From contig JAJVDF010000458.1 in the NCBI GenBank assembly GCA_022410635.1, positions 32,860 through 96,859 of the forward strand: a stretch of 64,000 nt of DNA. The letters are read 5' to 3'. The DNA is from Tretioscincus oriximinensis. Taxonomy: Eukaryota > Chordata > Lepidosauria > Squamata > Gymnophthalmidae. A program made the translations under genes and the position numbers. Positions 48,056-60,404 of the stretch are shown here, piece after piece. How positions within the stretch are numbered: the stretch's first letter is position 1; each line of letters begins with the position of its first letter. The notes under the pieces are model-generated. The model worked only from the letters and a program-made list of their open reading frames with translations, made no database searches and had not been told where the DNA came from.

Positions 48056-48630
48056 CACACTTAATGCATAATGGTATCCAGCCAATTACTTTGGTTTTTG
48101 CCTGGGTTCTTCCCATCTGTAATGTTGAATGTGTGTTAGATGTGGGATAAGAACTCCAAGCTCCGCAGGCTCCTGCTTGTTCTGAAAAAGAAGTGCAATC
48201 ATCAACAGCCAGCCAAGGCTGGTAAATATCTTCAGCTACTGTGGTTTCAGGGCTCCCTTTGGTTACCCCTCATCCCGGCAAAAATGGCAGTGCTGCCCAA
48301 TGGCAGGTATGGCTTTGTTTTGCTCTCCCCATGGCCCAAGACTCCCTGGGTGTGCCTCTTCAGATCCCTTACTCAAACCNCTGTTATAAACCCAGAAGAG
48401 AAAGTGGAGGAAAGATGTGAAACCACTGGCTACCTGANCTCCTCTTAGCTTTTGCTTTTAAATCTGCACATGAAATGTAACGAACAGCAACGACAACTCT
48501 GGGAACCTTGAAGAGAGTTCAGTTAGCAGCTCAGCTACAAGACACGCCGGTCCCTGTGGGCTCCTAGCAACTGACAGTGGGCACTACACATGGATCAGCT
48601 GTGAAAAGCCCCACCATGGAAGGTCAAATA
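48056..48630. other. no gene seen
   Basis: Upstream flank of HTR7 with no recognisable exon. Confidence 0.45.
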
Positions 48631-48850
48631 AAAACATAAGATGCCTGCTGAGTCGGGTCACAGCCATCTAGTGCAGCAGCCCGTCTCACACAGCAGCCCG
48701 TCAGTTNCTCCCGAGCCTCTCAAAGGCAAGAGCCTCAGCTGCTCTCGATTTCCTGCAAATGATCTACCTGTCTCTCCAACCTGGGGGTAGTATGCAGGCA
48801 CCCGTTCTGTTGGCCTCTGATTTGTCCTCCGTGAATTTGTGTAACCCAGC
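48631..48850 (-). mobile_element. CR1 LINE 3' fragment, old
   Basis: Reverse: AAACATAAGATGCCTGCTGA, CAGCCATCTAGTGCAGC and CTGTCTCTCCAACCTGG. Diverged. Confidence 0.75.
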
Positions 48851-49514
48851 AACTTTACAGCAGTGAAGTTTATGAAACTGCATAGACATTTTACTGCTTG
48901 CAATATGTGACTGCTTTGGTCTACTCTTGCACTAAGTTTCCTGCAGAGCCTGACAAGAATGTCCCNATTGGCCAGTTCTAAGTCACTATTATTACTATGT
49001 CTTTTTTTTTTTTCTACTGGAGATGCTGTAACTTCAAGAGCCATGTGGCATCTCTGTGTGAGGCAATCTCTCTAAGACGTAGCTGTTGGTGTCAGATCTT
49101 CCCACAAGTCCCACACATCTTGGGATCCTCAGACAAATGTGAAAAATGTGTTCCAACAACACAGTGATCACAGTTTTCGTGCAGCTTCCTCAGACTGGAA
49201 AATGCTTGTGAGAAGTCTTGTTTTATAATAGTAGTAATGGGTGCGTCACACAGCTATTTTCTTACTCAGTCGATGCGAGATGANGGAGGTTCTGGCACAC
49301 GTGTCAAGTGTCTTTCAGCACTCGAGCCACAATAAACGCCATTTATCCCAGAATAAACTATTGCTGGGATATTCAGGCACCATTGCTGAGAACCTCCGAC
49401 ATCTCGTGACCAACCCCCTTCCTCTCCCATGTGCACACATTAGGTGCGAGAGACAGGAGGGGAGAGATGACAGGGGGAAGCTCCACCTCCTTGCTTCAGT
49501 GGGAAAATCTGCCC

Positions 49515-49857
49515 GCCTTTTCCTAAGCCCAGGCTGCCCTCCGCCTGCTTTCGGGGGCTGCTGCCTGGAAATCGGCTTGGCGAAGCGACGATCAGGATGT
49601 TGTTACTGACAGATGATTCAGCTGAGGCAAGGATGAGGTGGTGGGGAGGTTGACAGGACATCTCAATGCTAGTCGTCGCTTCGCCTAGCCAATCTCCAGG
49701 CAGCAGCCCCTGAAAGCAGGCGGAGGGCAGCCTGGGCTTAGGAAAAGGCTTCTCGTGGCGCAGCCGGCTCCGCCACGTTACTTCGGCTGTGCTGTGCTTC
49801 CAGCCAGCCCTCCGCCTGCTTTCGGGGGCTGCTGCCTGGAAATCGGCTCGGCGAAGC
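49515..49857. repeat. long inverted repeat with 77-bp arms plus a third direct copy
   Basis: The arm 49515-49591 is repeated in inverse at 49673-49749 (four or five mismatches in 77), separated by 81 nt. A third copy, direct to the first, covers 49807-49857. The unit is GC-rich (CCCTCCGCCTGCTTTCGGGG, GCTGCTGCCTGGAAATCGGC). No known family. Transcribed from either strand it would form a long stem. It lies about 2 kb upstream of the HTR7 CpG island. Confidence 0.93.
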
Positions 49858-50367
49858 TGGCTGCATATGACCAGAATTCAAGTATACGTGTGCACAGACA
49901 TGCTATTGTTATATTCCGGAATACAGCTTTGTAGCGCTTTTTAGTTCATCGTGTGAATGTAGCCAACGTGAAGCTAGAGTTTGTGATTAAGTGCATGCAC
50001 AACTCATTAAAAAAACATTTATTTCCACAGTAAAAAAAGAAATGATGAAGAATTTCTGGTAGTTGAACATTAGTGGGTTAAGCTATGCACAGAATGAGCA
50101 TTATAGCTGCTGTCACTCCACACCCCNCTGGTACTGTTGGTTCTGCCCCCTCTCTTCCCCTGCCTCCCCCTGCCACCACGTTACATTGCCACCCTGGTCT
50201 TACGTCAAAGGTCTGGCTTGGCATCGTTGTGGGCACTGCCATTTTAGAGGCGGCTCTTCTGTTCCAGGACGTGGGCAATTGGACAATCATTTGTGTTTGA
50301 GGTGGTGGACACTGGCTTTGTCCTCTCACCTCATGTAAAAGGCTGATTGCCATGACACACTTTAGTA
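49858..50367. other. no gene seen
   Basis: Frames at 50063-50353 overlap on both strands without a recognisable domain. Confidence 0.4.
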
Positions 50368-50600
50368 ATAAGGATAAGAATGTAAGAGGTTTCTGCTGGA
50401 CCAGGCCATCATCCTTCTAATCCACTACCTNATCTTACACAGTAGCCCATCAGTGACATCTAGGTATTTCAAACAAGTCAAAGGCAAAACTTTCATGTGC
50501 AAAAGGCTTTTNAGCTCTTCCTCCAAGCTGAAGGCAATACCTAAGCATCCATTCCAGCCAAGAAACTAGTTATCTTCAAAATCTTTCCCCGTCTGTTGCA
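50368..50600 (-). mobile_element. CR1 LINE 3' fragment, old
   Basis: Diverged reverse copy: AAGAATGTAAGAGG, CTGCTGGACCAGGCCATC and CACAGTAGCCCATCAGTG. Confidence 0.7.
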
Positions 50601-52781
50601 GTTTGTCATGGGGTCTACACATGCAAGAGACCTCCCTTGATCTTCCTTAATCTTAAAAGCTAANCAGGGTTTGATTTTGGATCTGATTAATACATTGGTG
50701 AGAGGCCACTTGGGGATATCAAGCGCTGGAAAATAAGTAAACTAAAATATAAAAAAATACCGTTTCTATCAAGGAGATTTTGTAGCACCTTAGAAACTCA
50801 TGAGAAAAAGGTAGGCAGCGTGAGCATGTGCAGACAGGTCTACAGCCTGAAGAAGTAGATAGATCCCTTAATTTTTTTAATTCAGTCCATTTTAAAAATG
50901 AGTCTGGATTAACTTCAGAATACACAGACCACNTTCGTTTGCTGTCCCCACTCCCCAGATTCTTAAATCATGGTATGAGCTCCTGGAGTTGGGATAAGAG
51001 CAGTGGTAGTGAAGTGCTNCTAACAGTAACAACATTTTAAGTCTCCTGTTCATCTGTAGTTTCCCCTCCTTCTAACTCCCACCCACCCCTAAGCTGACCC
51101 CACCATCCCTTGCTCTGGGGCCATAGCAGCAACANAGGGGTGCCATAGCCCCTTTAAACACCCTTAAAATATGTTGAATTAAGGGGTGTATAACTAAGAA
51201 TTAACNTACTACAAGACTCCCTTACTATAAATTTTGAATCCAGATTATTATAGTTACTTCTTTGAAGGCCACATCCCCACTTTCCTTTTGCTGCGCATCA
51301 TCCCCTTCAGCCCGCAAAATGGCTGGCCATGTGCATCAGTTGCGCAGAAAAGGCACTTTCCCCACATGTTTGGTGGTCGCAGGGAAAGACCGATTCTGTG
51401 GCAGGGGTCTCCGGGGGCCACTTCCAACCCACCCGTGGAGACACTGGCGAGAGGCCTACGCACTGCTGGGATTCGTGCAATTCACATCATTNTGACGCCA
51501 GGATCCTGGATGTTGGCATGGCAGCTGCGCACTCCTTGCCAGTATGGTGCAAGGTACGTGAGGACTGAGGGCAATAGCTTACAGACCGGAATAGCTTACT
51601 TGGGGAGAAGGCCAAAGACTATTAAAAAAAGAGTGATTGTTGTAAAGAAAACTGCATAGATTTGTATGCAGAAAATTGGTAGAGAAGAGAGAGATTTTAG
51701 ATCCTAGTGGGGTTGGATAACCATAGGCCCACCTGGGTCCAGACAGCTCCCCTCCAACTGGCACAAAGGTAGGAGCATGTAAAGGGCGGTAGGGTATCCT
51801 GGTTGTAAAGCGATTACAAGTAGTAGGTTGATCACAGAGAAGTTTTTTGGCAAGAACCTGAACATTCTAAAATTAAAAGTCTTTTGGCTTCCAATTCAAC
51901 TTCACCCAAAATAATCTTGTTTTATGTACGTGTTTGTTCCTTTAAGCACAAAGGGAGGGGTGGTGATAAGTACCTAAGGGCCTAGACAGCACCACTTGAA
52001 GAAAGGACAGAGAAGAGGCAATTCAAGGCTGCAAGAAAAAAGAGAGAGAGACAAGAAGTGTTGGTGCTATAAATAACAAAGAGGCCCTACAGTAGATGGA
52101 CCTCTGAATACATTTTCAGAAGTGAAGCTGCTTACGTTTCTTTTGCATTAGGAGAAGGAAAAGAAAAGAAGCAGAGTGGTTTTAGTTCAGCAGAAAGGGT
52201 GGCAGTTGTAGGAATGAGATTGTCTTAAAAAAGTACAGTGAAAAGCCCACCTGAAGGCAAGGGAAATGGTTTTACAGCCTACATCAGAACTGTGTCCCAT
52301 CTCTCCCTTGCTGCTGAAACAGAAGTGTTAAATCGTCTTGGAACATCAGAAAGGAAAGGGAGAATGGACATTTGAAATTAAAATACATTCCCAATGGGAA
52401 ATTGTATCAACTGCCTAATGGAAAGACCATATTTGAAAGTTCTAATAAGAGGATAAAGGTTGATGCCCAATGGGGCAAGTCAATGATGCACTAGCCTTTT
52501 TAGGCTAGCACAAACCATGGAATCTGAGTAAAAACTAGGGCCCTTTCTGCACTGGGGCTGCTTCTAGACAGTCAATAGTCCAACTGAAAGTCAAATTTAT
52601 ATTGGATTTGCCTCAAAGGCCTGCTAGATTAACTGCCAAAATACGGATTTTAGAGCCAATTATCCAGATTATTGGGAAAGCCAACTGTCAAATCGAGATA
52701 TAGGGTTAAACTGGGCTATGCTGTTTGGATAATTTTTAGTGAGAAATTGCAAGGATGCTGATGTTTACATTCCCATAAAGT
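50601..52781. other. no gene; GC-richer block at 51260-51570
   Basis: 51260-51570 has open frames in all plus frames (77-141 codons), and it stands out in base composition. I see no known domain. 52537-52554 (AGGGCCCTTTCTGCACTG) is a recurrent MITE-like end. The rest is unremarkable. Confidence 0.4.
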
Positions 52782-52942
52782 TAGGCTGACCAGATGACCC
52801 CTTTTTTGGGGGGGGGTGAAAACCCACTTTTGGGGTACCTCCCTGTTTTTTGCTGAGGAAAAAAAAATCCTCAGCAAAAATCNGGAGGCACCTCAAAACC
52901 AGGGTTTCCACATGCCCCAAAAGGGGTCATCTGATCAGCCTA
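52782..52942. mobile_element. hAT-type foldback MITE, 161 bp
   Basis: The ends TAGGCTGACCAGATGACCCC and GGGGTCATCTGATCAGCCTA are inverted complements, and pairing extends through most of the element (…TGAGGAAA / TCCTCAGC at the centre). A perfect 8-bp target duplication CATAAAGT lies at 52774-52781 and 52943-52950, which places it in a hAT-like group. Non-coding. Confidence 0.88.
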
Positions 52943-54640
52943 CATAAAGTTTCTCTCCCCTCACAAAAGAGGTGTGTGTGTGAAGCCTGATACTGAGAGC
53001 AGACTAACCAATAGTACTTGGGAGGATGCGGGGCAATGTTACAATGGGGCAAGCCAAGGGTAAGGAGGCCCCTAAAGAGGCCCTTGAGAGCGGGGTCCTC
53101 CCTCCCAGTTTCCTTACCTTCTTTTTAAACACTAGCATGGAGCAGCTGGGTCTGTAATGCTAATTACTGCANCTCACGCGAACAATCAGTTCCGATGATC
53201 ACTGATTATTGCTGTGTGCGCATATGCGCAACTCATCAGAACTGCTTGTTGGCATGTGGCACAGTAATTAGTTGCAGCATTTAAAAAGAAGGTAAGGAAA
53301 CCAGGCAGGAGGGGGCACCTTTCTTTATCTGCCCCAGGCCCCAAGAGTCTAGCTTCGCTATTGGGAAGAGTGTCTACAGCACCTCTTCGTGACAATCAGC
53401 AAACAAAATGGCTGCCAGGAGAGAGTGTCATGAGTGTGGAAAAGCTAGTTTGCCAAGAATTGTCAGAATGACAAAAGCCAGAATAAATTGTAAAGCTATG
53501 AAAGCGCTTTAAAGCTGGAAAATTGATTAACCGGATTATCGGGGAAATCCAGAATAAAGAAGTGCTGTGTGGATACAATCTGGGTCTTCCTCCAATGGAA
53601 TAGACACTTGCCACCTACTTGTAGTATGCACTAGCCTGAAGATGGCAGGTCCCTGTTCTGGGATATAATCTAGATCAAGGCCCAATGCATGAAGGGATTA
53701 TGTTTTTCATACCATTGAACACAGGTCCAAACTGGCTCACGTTTCATGGTAAGGTTGGAAGATCTGTGGAAATCATTTTTCACAATGGTTTTATTTCCAT
53801 AGTAGATATTGCAATCTACACTGGTGCATAAAATGGAAATATCTCATCCCACACCATATTTACAGGGATACAGAAGAAGCCTACTTTGACAATAAAACTT
53901 TAAGGCTGTATTCCCACTGGCAAAAAAAGATAGCATGGTTGGGAGAAAAGTGAATTGAATCAGAATTCGCTTTTCTTCTTCCTCCACAAGCCAGGTTTTG
54001 CGGACCTACAGGAAGGAAAGGAGTCAGAGAGACCCCTTTTGTCCCTATCAGAATAGGCAGCCCCTCGGTTTAAATACCACATCAGTTTAAATGTCCTCAT
54101 CAGCTGTGTGCTCCAAGCGGTCACTTGGGCTCAAGACCCTCCTCTCTTGGCTATGGACTGAAAACTTGAAAAGTAGGGGGAAGACAGAAAAATCCTTCTC
54201 TGTTTAAAGCTGTCAATGGTTTAAACAAGTTTTAAACCTCTGTGTAACCTCAGCCATTCAAAGCCATCAACTGGATCCAGGTACAAAAGTGCGATATTTT
54301 AAATTCATACTCAAATCTGTTACTCAGTAGTAAATTTGAGAGTACAACCCCAAGCTTCACGAACTTCACAGGCAAGCTTTTGCTCTTTCAGTCAAACAAA
54401 AGAGCAACAGCAAGGATCCATGAAGAAAAATGAAAACAAAACAGAGAAGTAGGTGGGGGAATCGAGCAGATACTAAAAAGTTTGCTTGTCAAAATGACTG
54501 CTTGTGTTTTGTTCTTTGTGACAAGAGTCTCATCTGTCCCCTTACTACTTTAATGTTTTTTCTTATAAAGACTTCTGGAAAGAAAAAATGCACTTTATTT
54601 TTTAACATTTGGGTTTTGTTCCCACTGAGCCTTATTCCTC
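52943..54640. other. no gene; unclassified repeat at 53130-53700
   Basis: 53130-53280 shares text with 25170-25260 (AGAACTGCTTGT, GAACAA-CAGT), and 53440-53700 with about 5540-5620. These look like uncharacterised interspersed repeats. No exon is seen. Confidence 0.4.
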
Positions 54641-54713
54641 CACTGAGCAGAGATTAAGAGCAATGGTCTTTCAACAGAAAGGAGTTTGAATCCCTTCAGG
54701 TATAAAAACCCAA
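54641..54713 (+). mobile_element. tRNA-derived SINE (family B), internally deleted
   Basis: AGCAGAGATTAAGAGCAATG (head-like), GTTTGAATCCCTTCAGG and TATAAAAACCCAA lead straight into the TTC tail. Confidence 0.65.
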
Positions 54714-54969
54714 TTCTTCTTCTTCTTCTCCTCCTTCTCCTCCTTCTCCTCCTCCTCCTTCTTCTTCTTCTTCTCCTCCTTCTTCTCCTTCTTCTCCTTC
54801 TTCTCCTCCTTCTCCTTCTTCTCCTCCTCCTCCTTCTTCTCCTCCTCTTCCTTCTCCTCCTGCTCCTCCTCCTCTTTCTTCTTCTTCTTCTTTTTCTTCT
54901 TCTCCTCCTCCTTCCTCTTTCCTCTTTTCTCGTTCCTTCTTCCTCCTTCCTTCTTCCTTCTTTTTCTTC
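54714..54969. repeat. 256-bp polypyrimidine (TTC/TCC)n tract
   Basis: Pure C and T on the plus strand apart from two internal G, made of TTC and TCC units. It grows from the tail of the SINE just upstream. Translations give only poly-Leu/Ser-Pro or poly-Arg/Glu/Lys frames, which are not genes. Confidence 0.97.
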
Positions 54970-55019
54970 GCATGTGAATGGCAAAGCTTTGTACGGAGAC
55001 ACATAACCCAGAATAAGGC

Positions 55020-55634
55020 TCAGTGGAAAGACTTGGTCAATTTTAATAAGACTGCCTACGATATATTTTGGAGCAGGTTTGATTTTTTCTTGAGAAGTAA
55101 CAGAGATGTTTCTTGATGTGGATTTGAATTATCATAAATAATTCTGAATTGTCAGAGCACTAGATCTTATTCTAAATATTGGAACTGAATTGTGCTTCTG
55201 GACATTCTGGATATGAACTCGAATCACAGTTCTGTTTTATCTCTCCCTCCACAATTTCTTCATCTTAATACTATAATGGATAAAGGGGTCTTTCAGTTTT
55301 GTGCATTTTTGCCCCATTAAGTTAAACCCAGGGCCTTTTCGCATTAGCTGGTCTTTACAGATATTAGTCACTAGTCATACATTAATTAAAACCAGTGGTT
55401 CCCAAAATGGGCTGTTCTGAAGACACTGAGGGGGCAGTAAGGATTTTTTTTAATAATTGGGGTAGGTGGATTGGGAAGCACTAGGGTTGTGGCTTAGGAG
55501 CCAAGCGAACAGTAGCTCAAAAAGTTTTGGGAGTCATGGATTTAAACTTTCATCAGTCACGATGAATGAAGTCCCCTCTCCCCCCGATTTAATCCCATCA
55601 GTGCTTTTTTTCCAGAACAAAAGGTGCCGGAACT
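55020..55634. other. no gene seen
   Basis: 55330-55343 (AGGGCCTTTTCGCA) is another MITE-like end. 55600-55634 (CAGTGCTTTTTTTCCAG, GGTGCCGGAACT) looks like the start of a reptile repeat that runs into the gap. Confidence 0.4.
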
Positions 55635-56176
55635 NNNNNNNNNNNNNNNNNNNNNNNNNNNNNNNNNNNNNNNNNNNNNNNNNNNNNNNNNNNNNNNNNN
55701 NNNNNNNNNNNNNNNNNNNNNNNNNNNNNNNNNNNNNNNNNNNNNNNNNNNNNNNNNNNNNNNNNNNNNNNNNNNNNNNNNNNNNNNNNNNNNNNNNNNN
55801 NNNNNNNNNNNNNNNNNNNNNNNNNNNNNNNNNNNNNNNNNNNNNNNNNNNNNNNNNNNNNNNNNNNNNNNNNNNNNNNNNNNNNNNNNNNNNNNNNNNN
55901 NNNNNNNNNNNNNNNNNNNNNNNNNNNNNNNNNNNNNNNNNNNNNNNNNNNNNNNNNNNNNNNNNNNNNNNNNNNNNNNNNNNNNNNNNNNNNNNNNNNN
56001 NNNNNNNNNNNNNNNNNNNNNNNNNNNNNNNNNNNNNNNNNNNNNNNNNNNNNNNNNNNNNNNNNNNNNNNNNNNNNNNNNNNNNNNNNNNNNNNNNNNN
56101 NNNNNNNNNNNNNNNNNNNNNNNNNNNNNNNNNNNNNNNNNNNNNNNNNNNNNNNNNNNNNNNNNNNNNNNNNNNN
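55635..56176. other. assembly gap (542 N)
   Basis: A run of N ending exactly at the octamer terminus of a CR1 copy. Confidence 0.97.
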
Positions 56177-56357
56177 TAAGAACATAAGAAGAGCCATACT
56201 GGATCAGGCCAGAGCCCATCAAGTCCAGCATTCTGTGTCACACAGAGGCCCACCAGATGCACCTGGGCAGTACGAACAGAGAAAAGCAAAATATGCACCT
56301 TTTCATGACTCCCTGCAAATGGCATTTCAGGAGCACTACCTGTTGCTCCATCCCATA
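56177..56357 (-). mobile_element. CR1 LINE 3' fragment, young
   Basis: TAAGAACATAAGAAGAGCC, CACAGAGGCCCACCAGATGC and CACTACCTGTTGCTCCATCC, almost identical to the 10.8-kb copy; truncated near 56357. Confidence 0.92.
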
Positions 56358-59300
56358 TTTAAAGCAAATATGTGACCGGAGCCTATGGGAGGCTTGTATT
56401 TGCCCACACAGGATGAAGTATCTTCTGGACCACTTTGGCAGTGCACCAAAATGTGCCTCTGAAATGTATTTCACAGGAATGCTGAGGCTTCATTCCAGCC
56501 TCTTGNTACCATTGGACTGCAGATCCAAAGATTGTCCAAGCTTCAGGACTAATGCAAGTATTGGTCTGGACCACATCCATTGTGCTGATCCAGACCACGC
56601 CTTGCCATGGTCAAACCAGTGGATCTGACTGGCAGAGATGCTTTTCTGCCTAGATAAACTAGGCAGCTGCCTTGGCCCCCAACCTCAGAAGGGGCCCCAA
56701 TCAGGGAAGGGCATGAGTCAGAAAATCATATCAATGTTTGCAAATTTTGTTTTTTGTTTGTTTTTTGCTAAATTACAAAAAAGGGGAAGGGGCATCTCCA
56801 TTAACTGGAGGCCCTGTGCACACAAAGAGGTGTTCCTGCAGGGCATACCTACCTGGGTTCTTGTGAAGCAATGTGCAGGACGCTGCTTTTGCACTGAAGT
56901 AGCTTTCTGATTTATTGCCAGGAGCATGATCTTGTGCGACATTGACCATGATCTCACCCCAGCAGCAAATTGCGACTTTTCGGAGCGGAAATCCAGAGTA
57001 TATCAGCTCTCAGAAGTCACAGAATACAGGAGGCTTCTAGCGAGTGGATCACTGACAACCTGTGAGCATGTGTGCTGGGATCACCTGGAGGGTGCTCCCA
57101 TCCAGGCATTAATCTCTCATATGAACAGGGCCTAAGTCTGATCTGCTGACTGGTCCAGATTCACTAGTTCAACCATAGTAAGGCAGTGCAGAAAAGGACT
57201 GAGATAAGAACATTTGCATGGCTCTGTGAATGTATTACGAACGTGCAGATTTCGACCAACCCTGAACACCTATGGTGCAGTGTAATGGAGAATTAAACGT
57301 AGTCCATATAGCAGAATGCAGCAGCTTCCAGGAACTTAGTTGAATCTTCTCTTGCAGAAACATAATCACAGACTGCACAAAATAGCTCATTCCAAAAAGG
57401 AGGATTCAGTCTTTATTTACAGTACATACACAGAGCAAGAGAGTAACAAAAAAGTAAGACACATATAAGAGTTGTGTCTGAGCTCAGACAAAAAGATCAG
57501 AAGAACTTTAGCAGGTTCTCCCAAAAACAAAACTGTTCTTTCAAGACGACTCACACAAAAACTACCCATACACAGAATAAGGGAGTGAAAACATCTTATC
57601 TGTAAATTTGGACATGCACAGTGTCCAAGGACATACAGCCACAAGAATTGAACAGGGTAATAAGCGAATGAACATCTGGCTTAGCTGGAAGTTAATATTC
57701 CAACTAATAATTTTATTTATCAACACAGGAGGTACAGAGGATGTGCATATGATAGGTACAGCCCTGCAAGCATTATATCATAAATGCTTCTTATAGAGCT
57801 TATGCCACCCACTTTTCTCAAGTTAGTCTCAAAGTGCTANTGGCCTCTTTGCTGGTCTTATAGAGCTGTAAAGGTAGAGCAGAAAGGAGATTTCTAGGAG
57901 TGCTTACTCACACTCTTTTGAGGCCAGCACCGTTTAGGTGAACTTAATCAAGGCTGCCCTAGAGAAGTGTAACCTACTTTTGGAATATCTCTTTTCACAG
58001 TACAATCGAGAAAGAACTGTTTAATTATTTACTTGTATTGAGAAGAGACTGCTGGTTCCCAGTAGGAAAGACAACTGAAAGACAAAAGTTCTAAAGGTCA
58101 GATTCTACTCNCCCCGCCCCACAACTTGCTATTTGTTCCACTCTTGTCTAATTAAATTGTTTTAGACCTCAGAAGAAAATTTAATATGGATATGGGTCAC
58201 CTGACGGAATCCAACATCTTTTTTCCCCATAAACGTAATTCCTGAAGAACTAGATTGAAAAACAGAAAAAACTGATAACCAGGAAGAAAAATCTTCTAAT
58301 TTTCTGTCTAGTTCTTCCAGAACTGAAGATGGTTTAAAAGCACATGTGTTACTGCAGCTTGAGTAGCAATGTTGAGGCTGTAATCCTATGCAAAGCCCTG
58401 TGAAATTAGATCTCATTCAACGTACTGATGTATGTACACTTTAACTACCCAACTGATACTGATGTGAATTAGAAAGTGAGAGTCGAATAAAACGTTTGAG
58501 ATTTAGACTGTCATGGTGTCCTGTCAACGTTACTTGTATGGTCTAGTCTCCCCTGATATTTATAAGAAATATGAGAACTGTCAAAACAGACATGAATGTT
58601 TTCTTTAAAAGGTAATGCCACATTTAAAGTCCCCTTTTAGGATATTAATAGATCAGAAATCTTATGTTTTAATAATATTTCTGGAAATCTGATGTGACAT
58701 ATCTAGTTGTAAGTAAGTGAGAAAGTGACTATGAGGGAGAAGAATTGCCAGGGAGAGTCAAATAATGTTTTAAATCTGGGGTGCTCATCTTGTGTCCCTC
58801 CGGGTATTCTGGTAATTCATGCTCCTGCGTTTCCTGCACACTTTATTTGGAGCAAGAATTTGGATCGTGATTTCATAATCTCAGGAATCTTGCATTATCT
58901 TTGTCAACTTNCACTGAGTCATGAATTGCAGTAACATAGTTGGCACTTCATAGAAAATGGTCTGCTCAGATTTTTTGTTTCCATGACCATGGCCACATGT
59001 TGACCTTAGGCCATTACTTTAATTTTGCTTCCTTGCATTTGTTCCCCTTTGGATGAAACCTCCATTGTTTTTCCGGACTAAATCTAAAGCAGTGAGATCT
59101 ACTCTGGGAAAAAACAGAAATGAAATTGAGACTTGGGCTGTCAAATCAGAAGATGAACTGAAGATGGTCTAAAATGAAGGTGTAACTGCAGTCTGTTTTT
59201 AAATATCTAACTTTGAACATTCATGCATTAAGGGGAAAAAAGTCACTTTAGAAGCGATACCAGGCAGATACTAATATTTTGATCCCACCTCTAATACACA

Positions 59301-60404
59301 ATACTGGCTAAAGAATGTGTTAGTGCTAACTTAGGGGCACTACCGTACCTAAGACATGTTTAATGCTTTCTTTTTCTTTCTTTTTTACTGCATGTGAACA
59401 CAGATGAAGATATTTTCCACTTTTCCCCTCTTCTTAGCATCCTATGGGATGTAGCTCCTGATCTGAAGTGAACAAACAGCTCAGATGTTTCCTAATCTTA
59501 CCTCGGGATGCCTCCAGATAGCAAGAGGAAATTCTAAGATATTCCTATAATTGGCACTCACTATCTCTACCAGATGGTAAAAAGATTGGTCTCTTATCTC
59601 TGACATTTCTTCCTGCTGCAAAATATCCAAATATATAAAATGAATCAGGCCACATCGCTTTGTTATTTTTCACATACATACAATAACTTTGCAAAAAGAA
59701 TGATCCCAGTGGGAAGAGATAGGCAAGTTGCTTCTATTTATTTATATCCCATCCTATACCCAGAGATCTCAGGGTGGATGTCAGTAAAAGACCATAAAAT
59801 AGTAACAGTGAGGAAAACCCAGCCTCGTTTGTGAGTTTTTGGTATAGTGATTTTATGAAAATGTGAATTTCTAGACTCAATGGGATTGCCATGAATATGT
59901 GTGTCAGTCCCAGTATAGTTGAAAGGAACATTGAAGAATTTTAATTGCACATAAAGATACGATAGCAAGAAGAGGCACAAGATGTTACAGGGAGGTACCA
60001 GGTTTTTGTGGATTAACTAATTTTTATCATATTTCTCTCATTTTGAAGAAACCTGCTCTGGTTCCAAACTGTTTCAAGGTCACCTGTTTGAATGTTTCTG
60101 GGAAGTCACCTTTGTATGATAAAAGAACTANAATTCTCCATTTCTCCAGCAGAGAAAACACAGCAGAGTTCAAAACAGAAAAATACTGATTGTTAAAAAG
60201 GAACATAAAGTACATTTTATTTAGGTTATACCAAAATGCGCGAAAGGAACTATAAAAGACAAAAAAGAACACAGAAGCAGCATGGTGAAGAAAGGGAAAC
60301 CTTGCATGTGGCATATGAACAACAAACTCCCTTTTCAAGGCAGAGGATAAGGCATTGCCCATTGATCAGTTAACAACACCTACCTTGCATTTACAGTTAC
60401 AACA
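56358..60404. other. no gene; one SINE/L2 tail at 59730-59785
   Basis: 56515-56640 and 57130-57200 share text with 39160-39260 (uncharacterised repeat with GTGCAGAAAAGG ends). 59730-59785 is a reverse L2-type tail (TATTTATTTATATCCCATCC). The rest is AT-rich upstream flank. No exon of a neighbouring gene is visible. Confidence 0.45.

Noticed and set aside
54595..55006. Poly-Arg, poly-Glu/Lys and poly-Leu frames
   Set aside because: Translations of the TTC/TCC tract on both strands.
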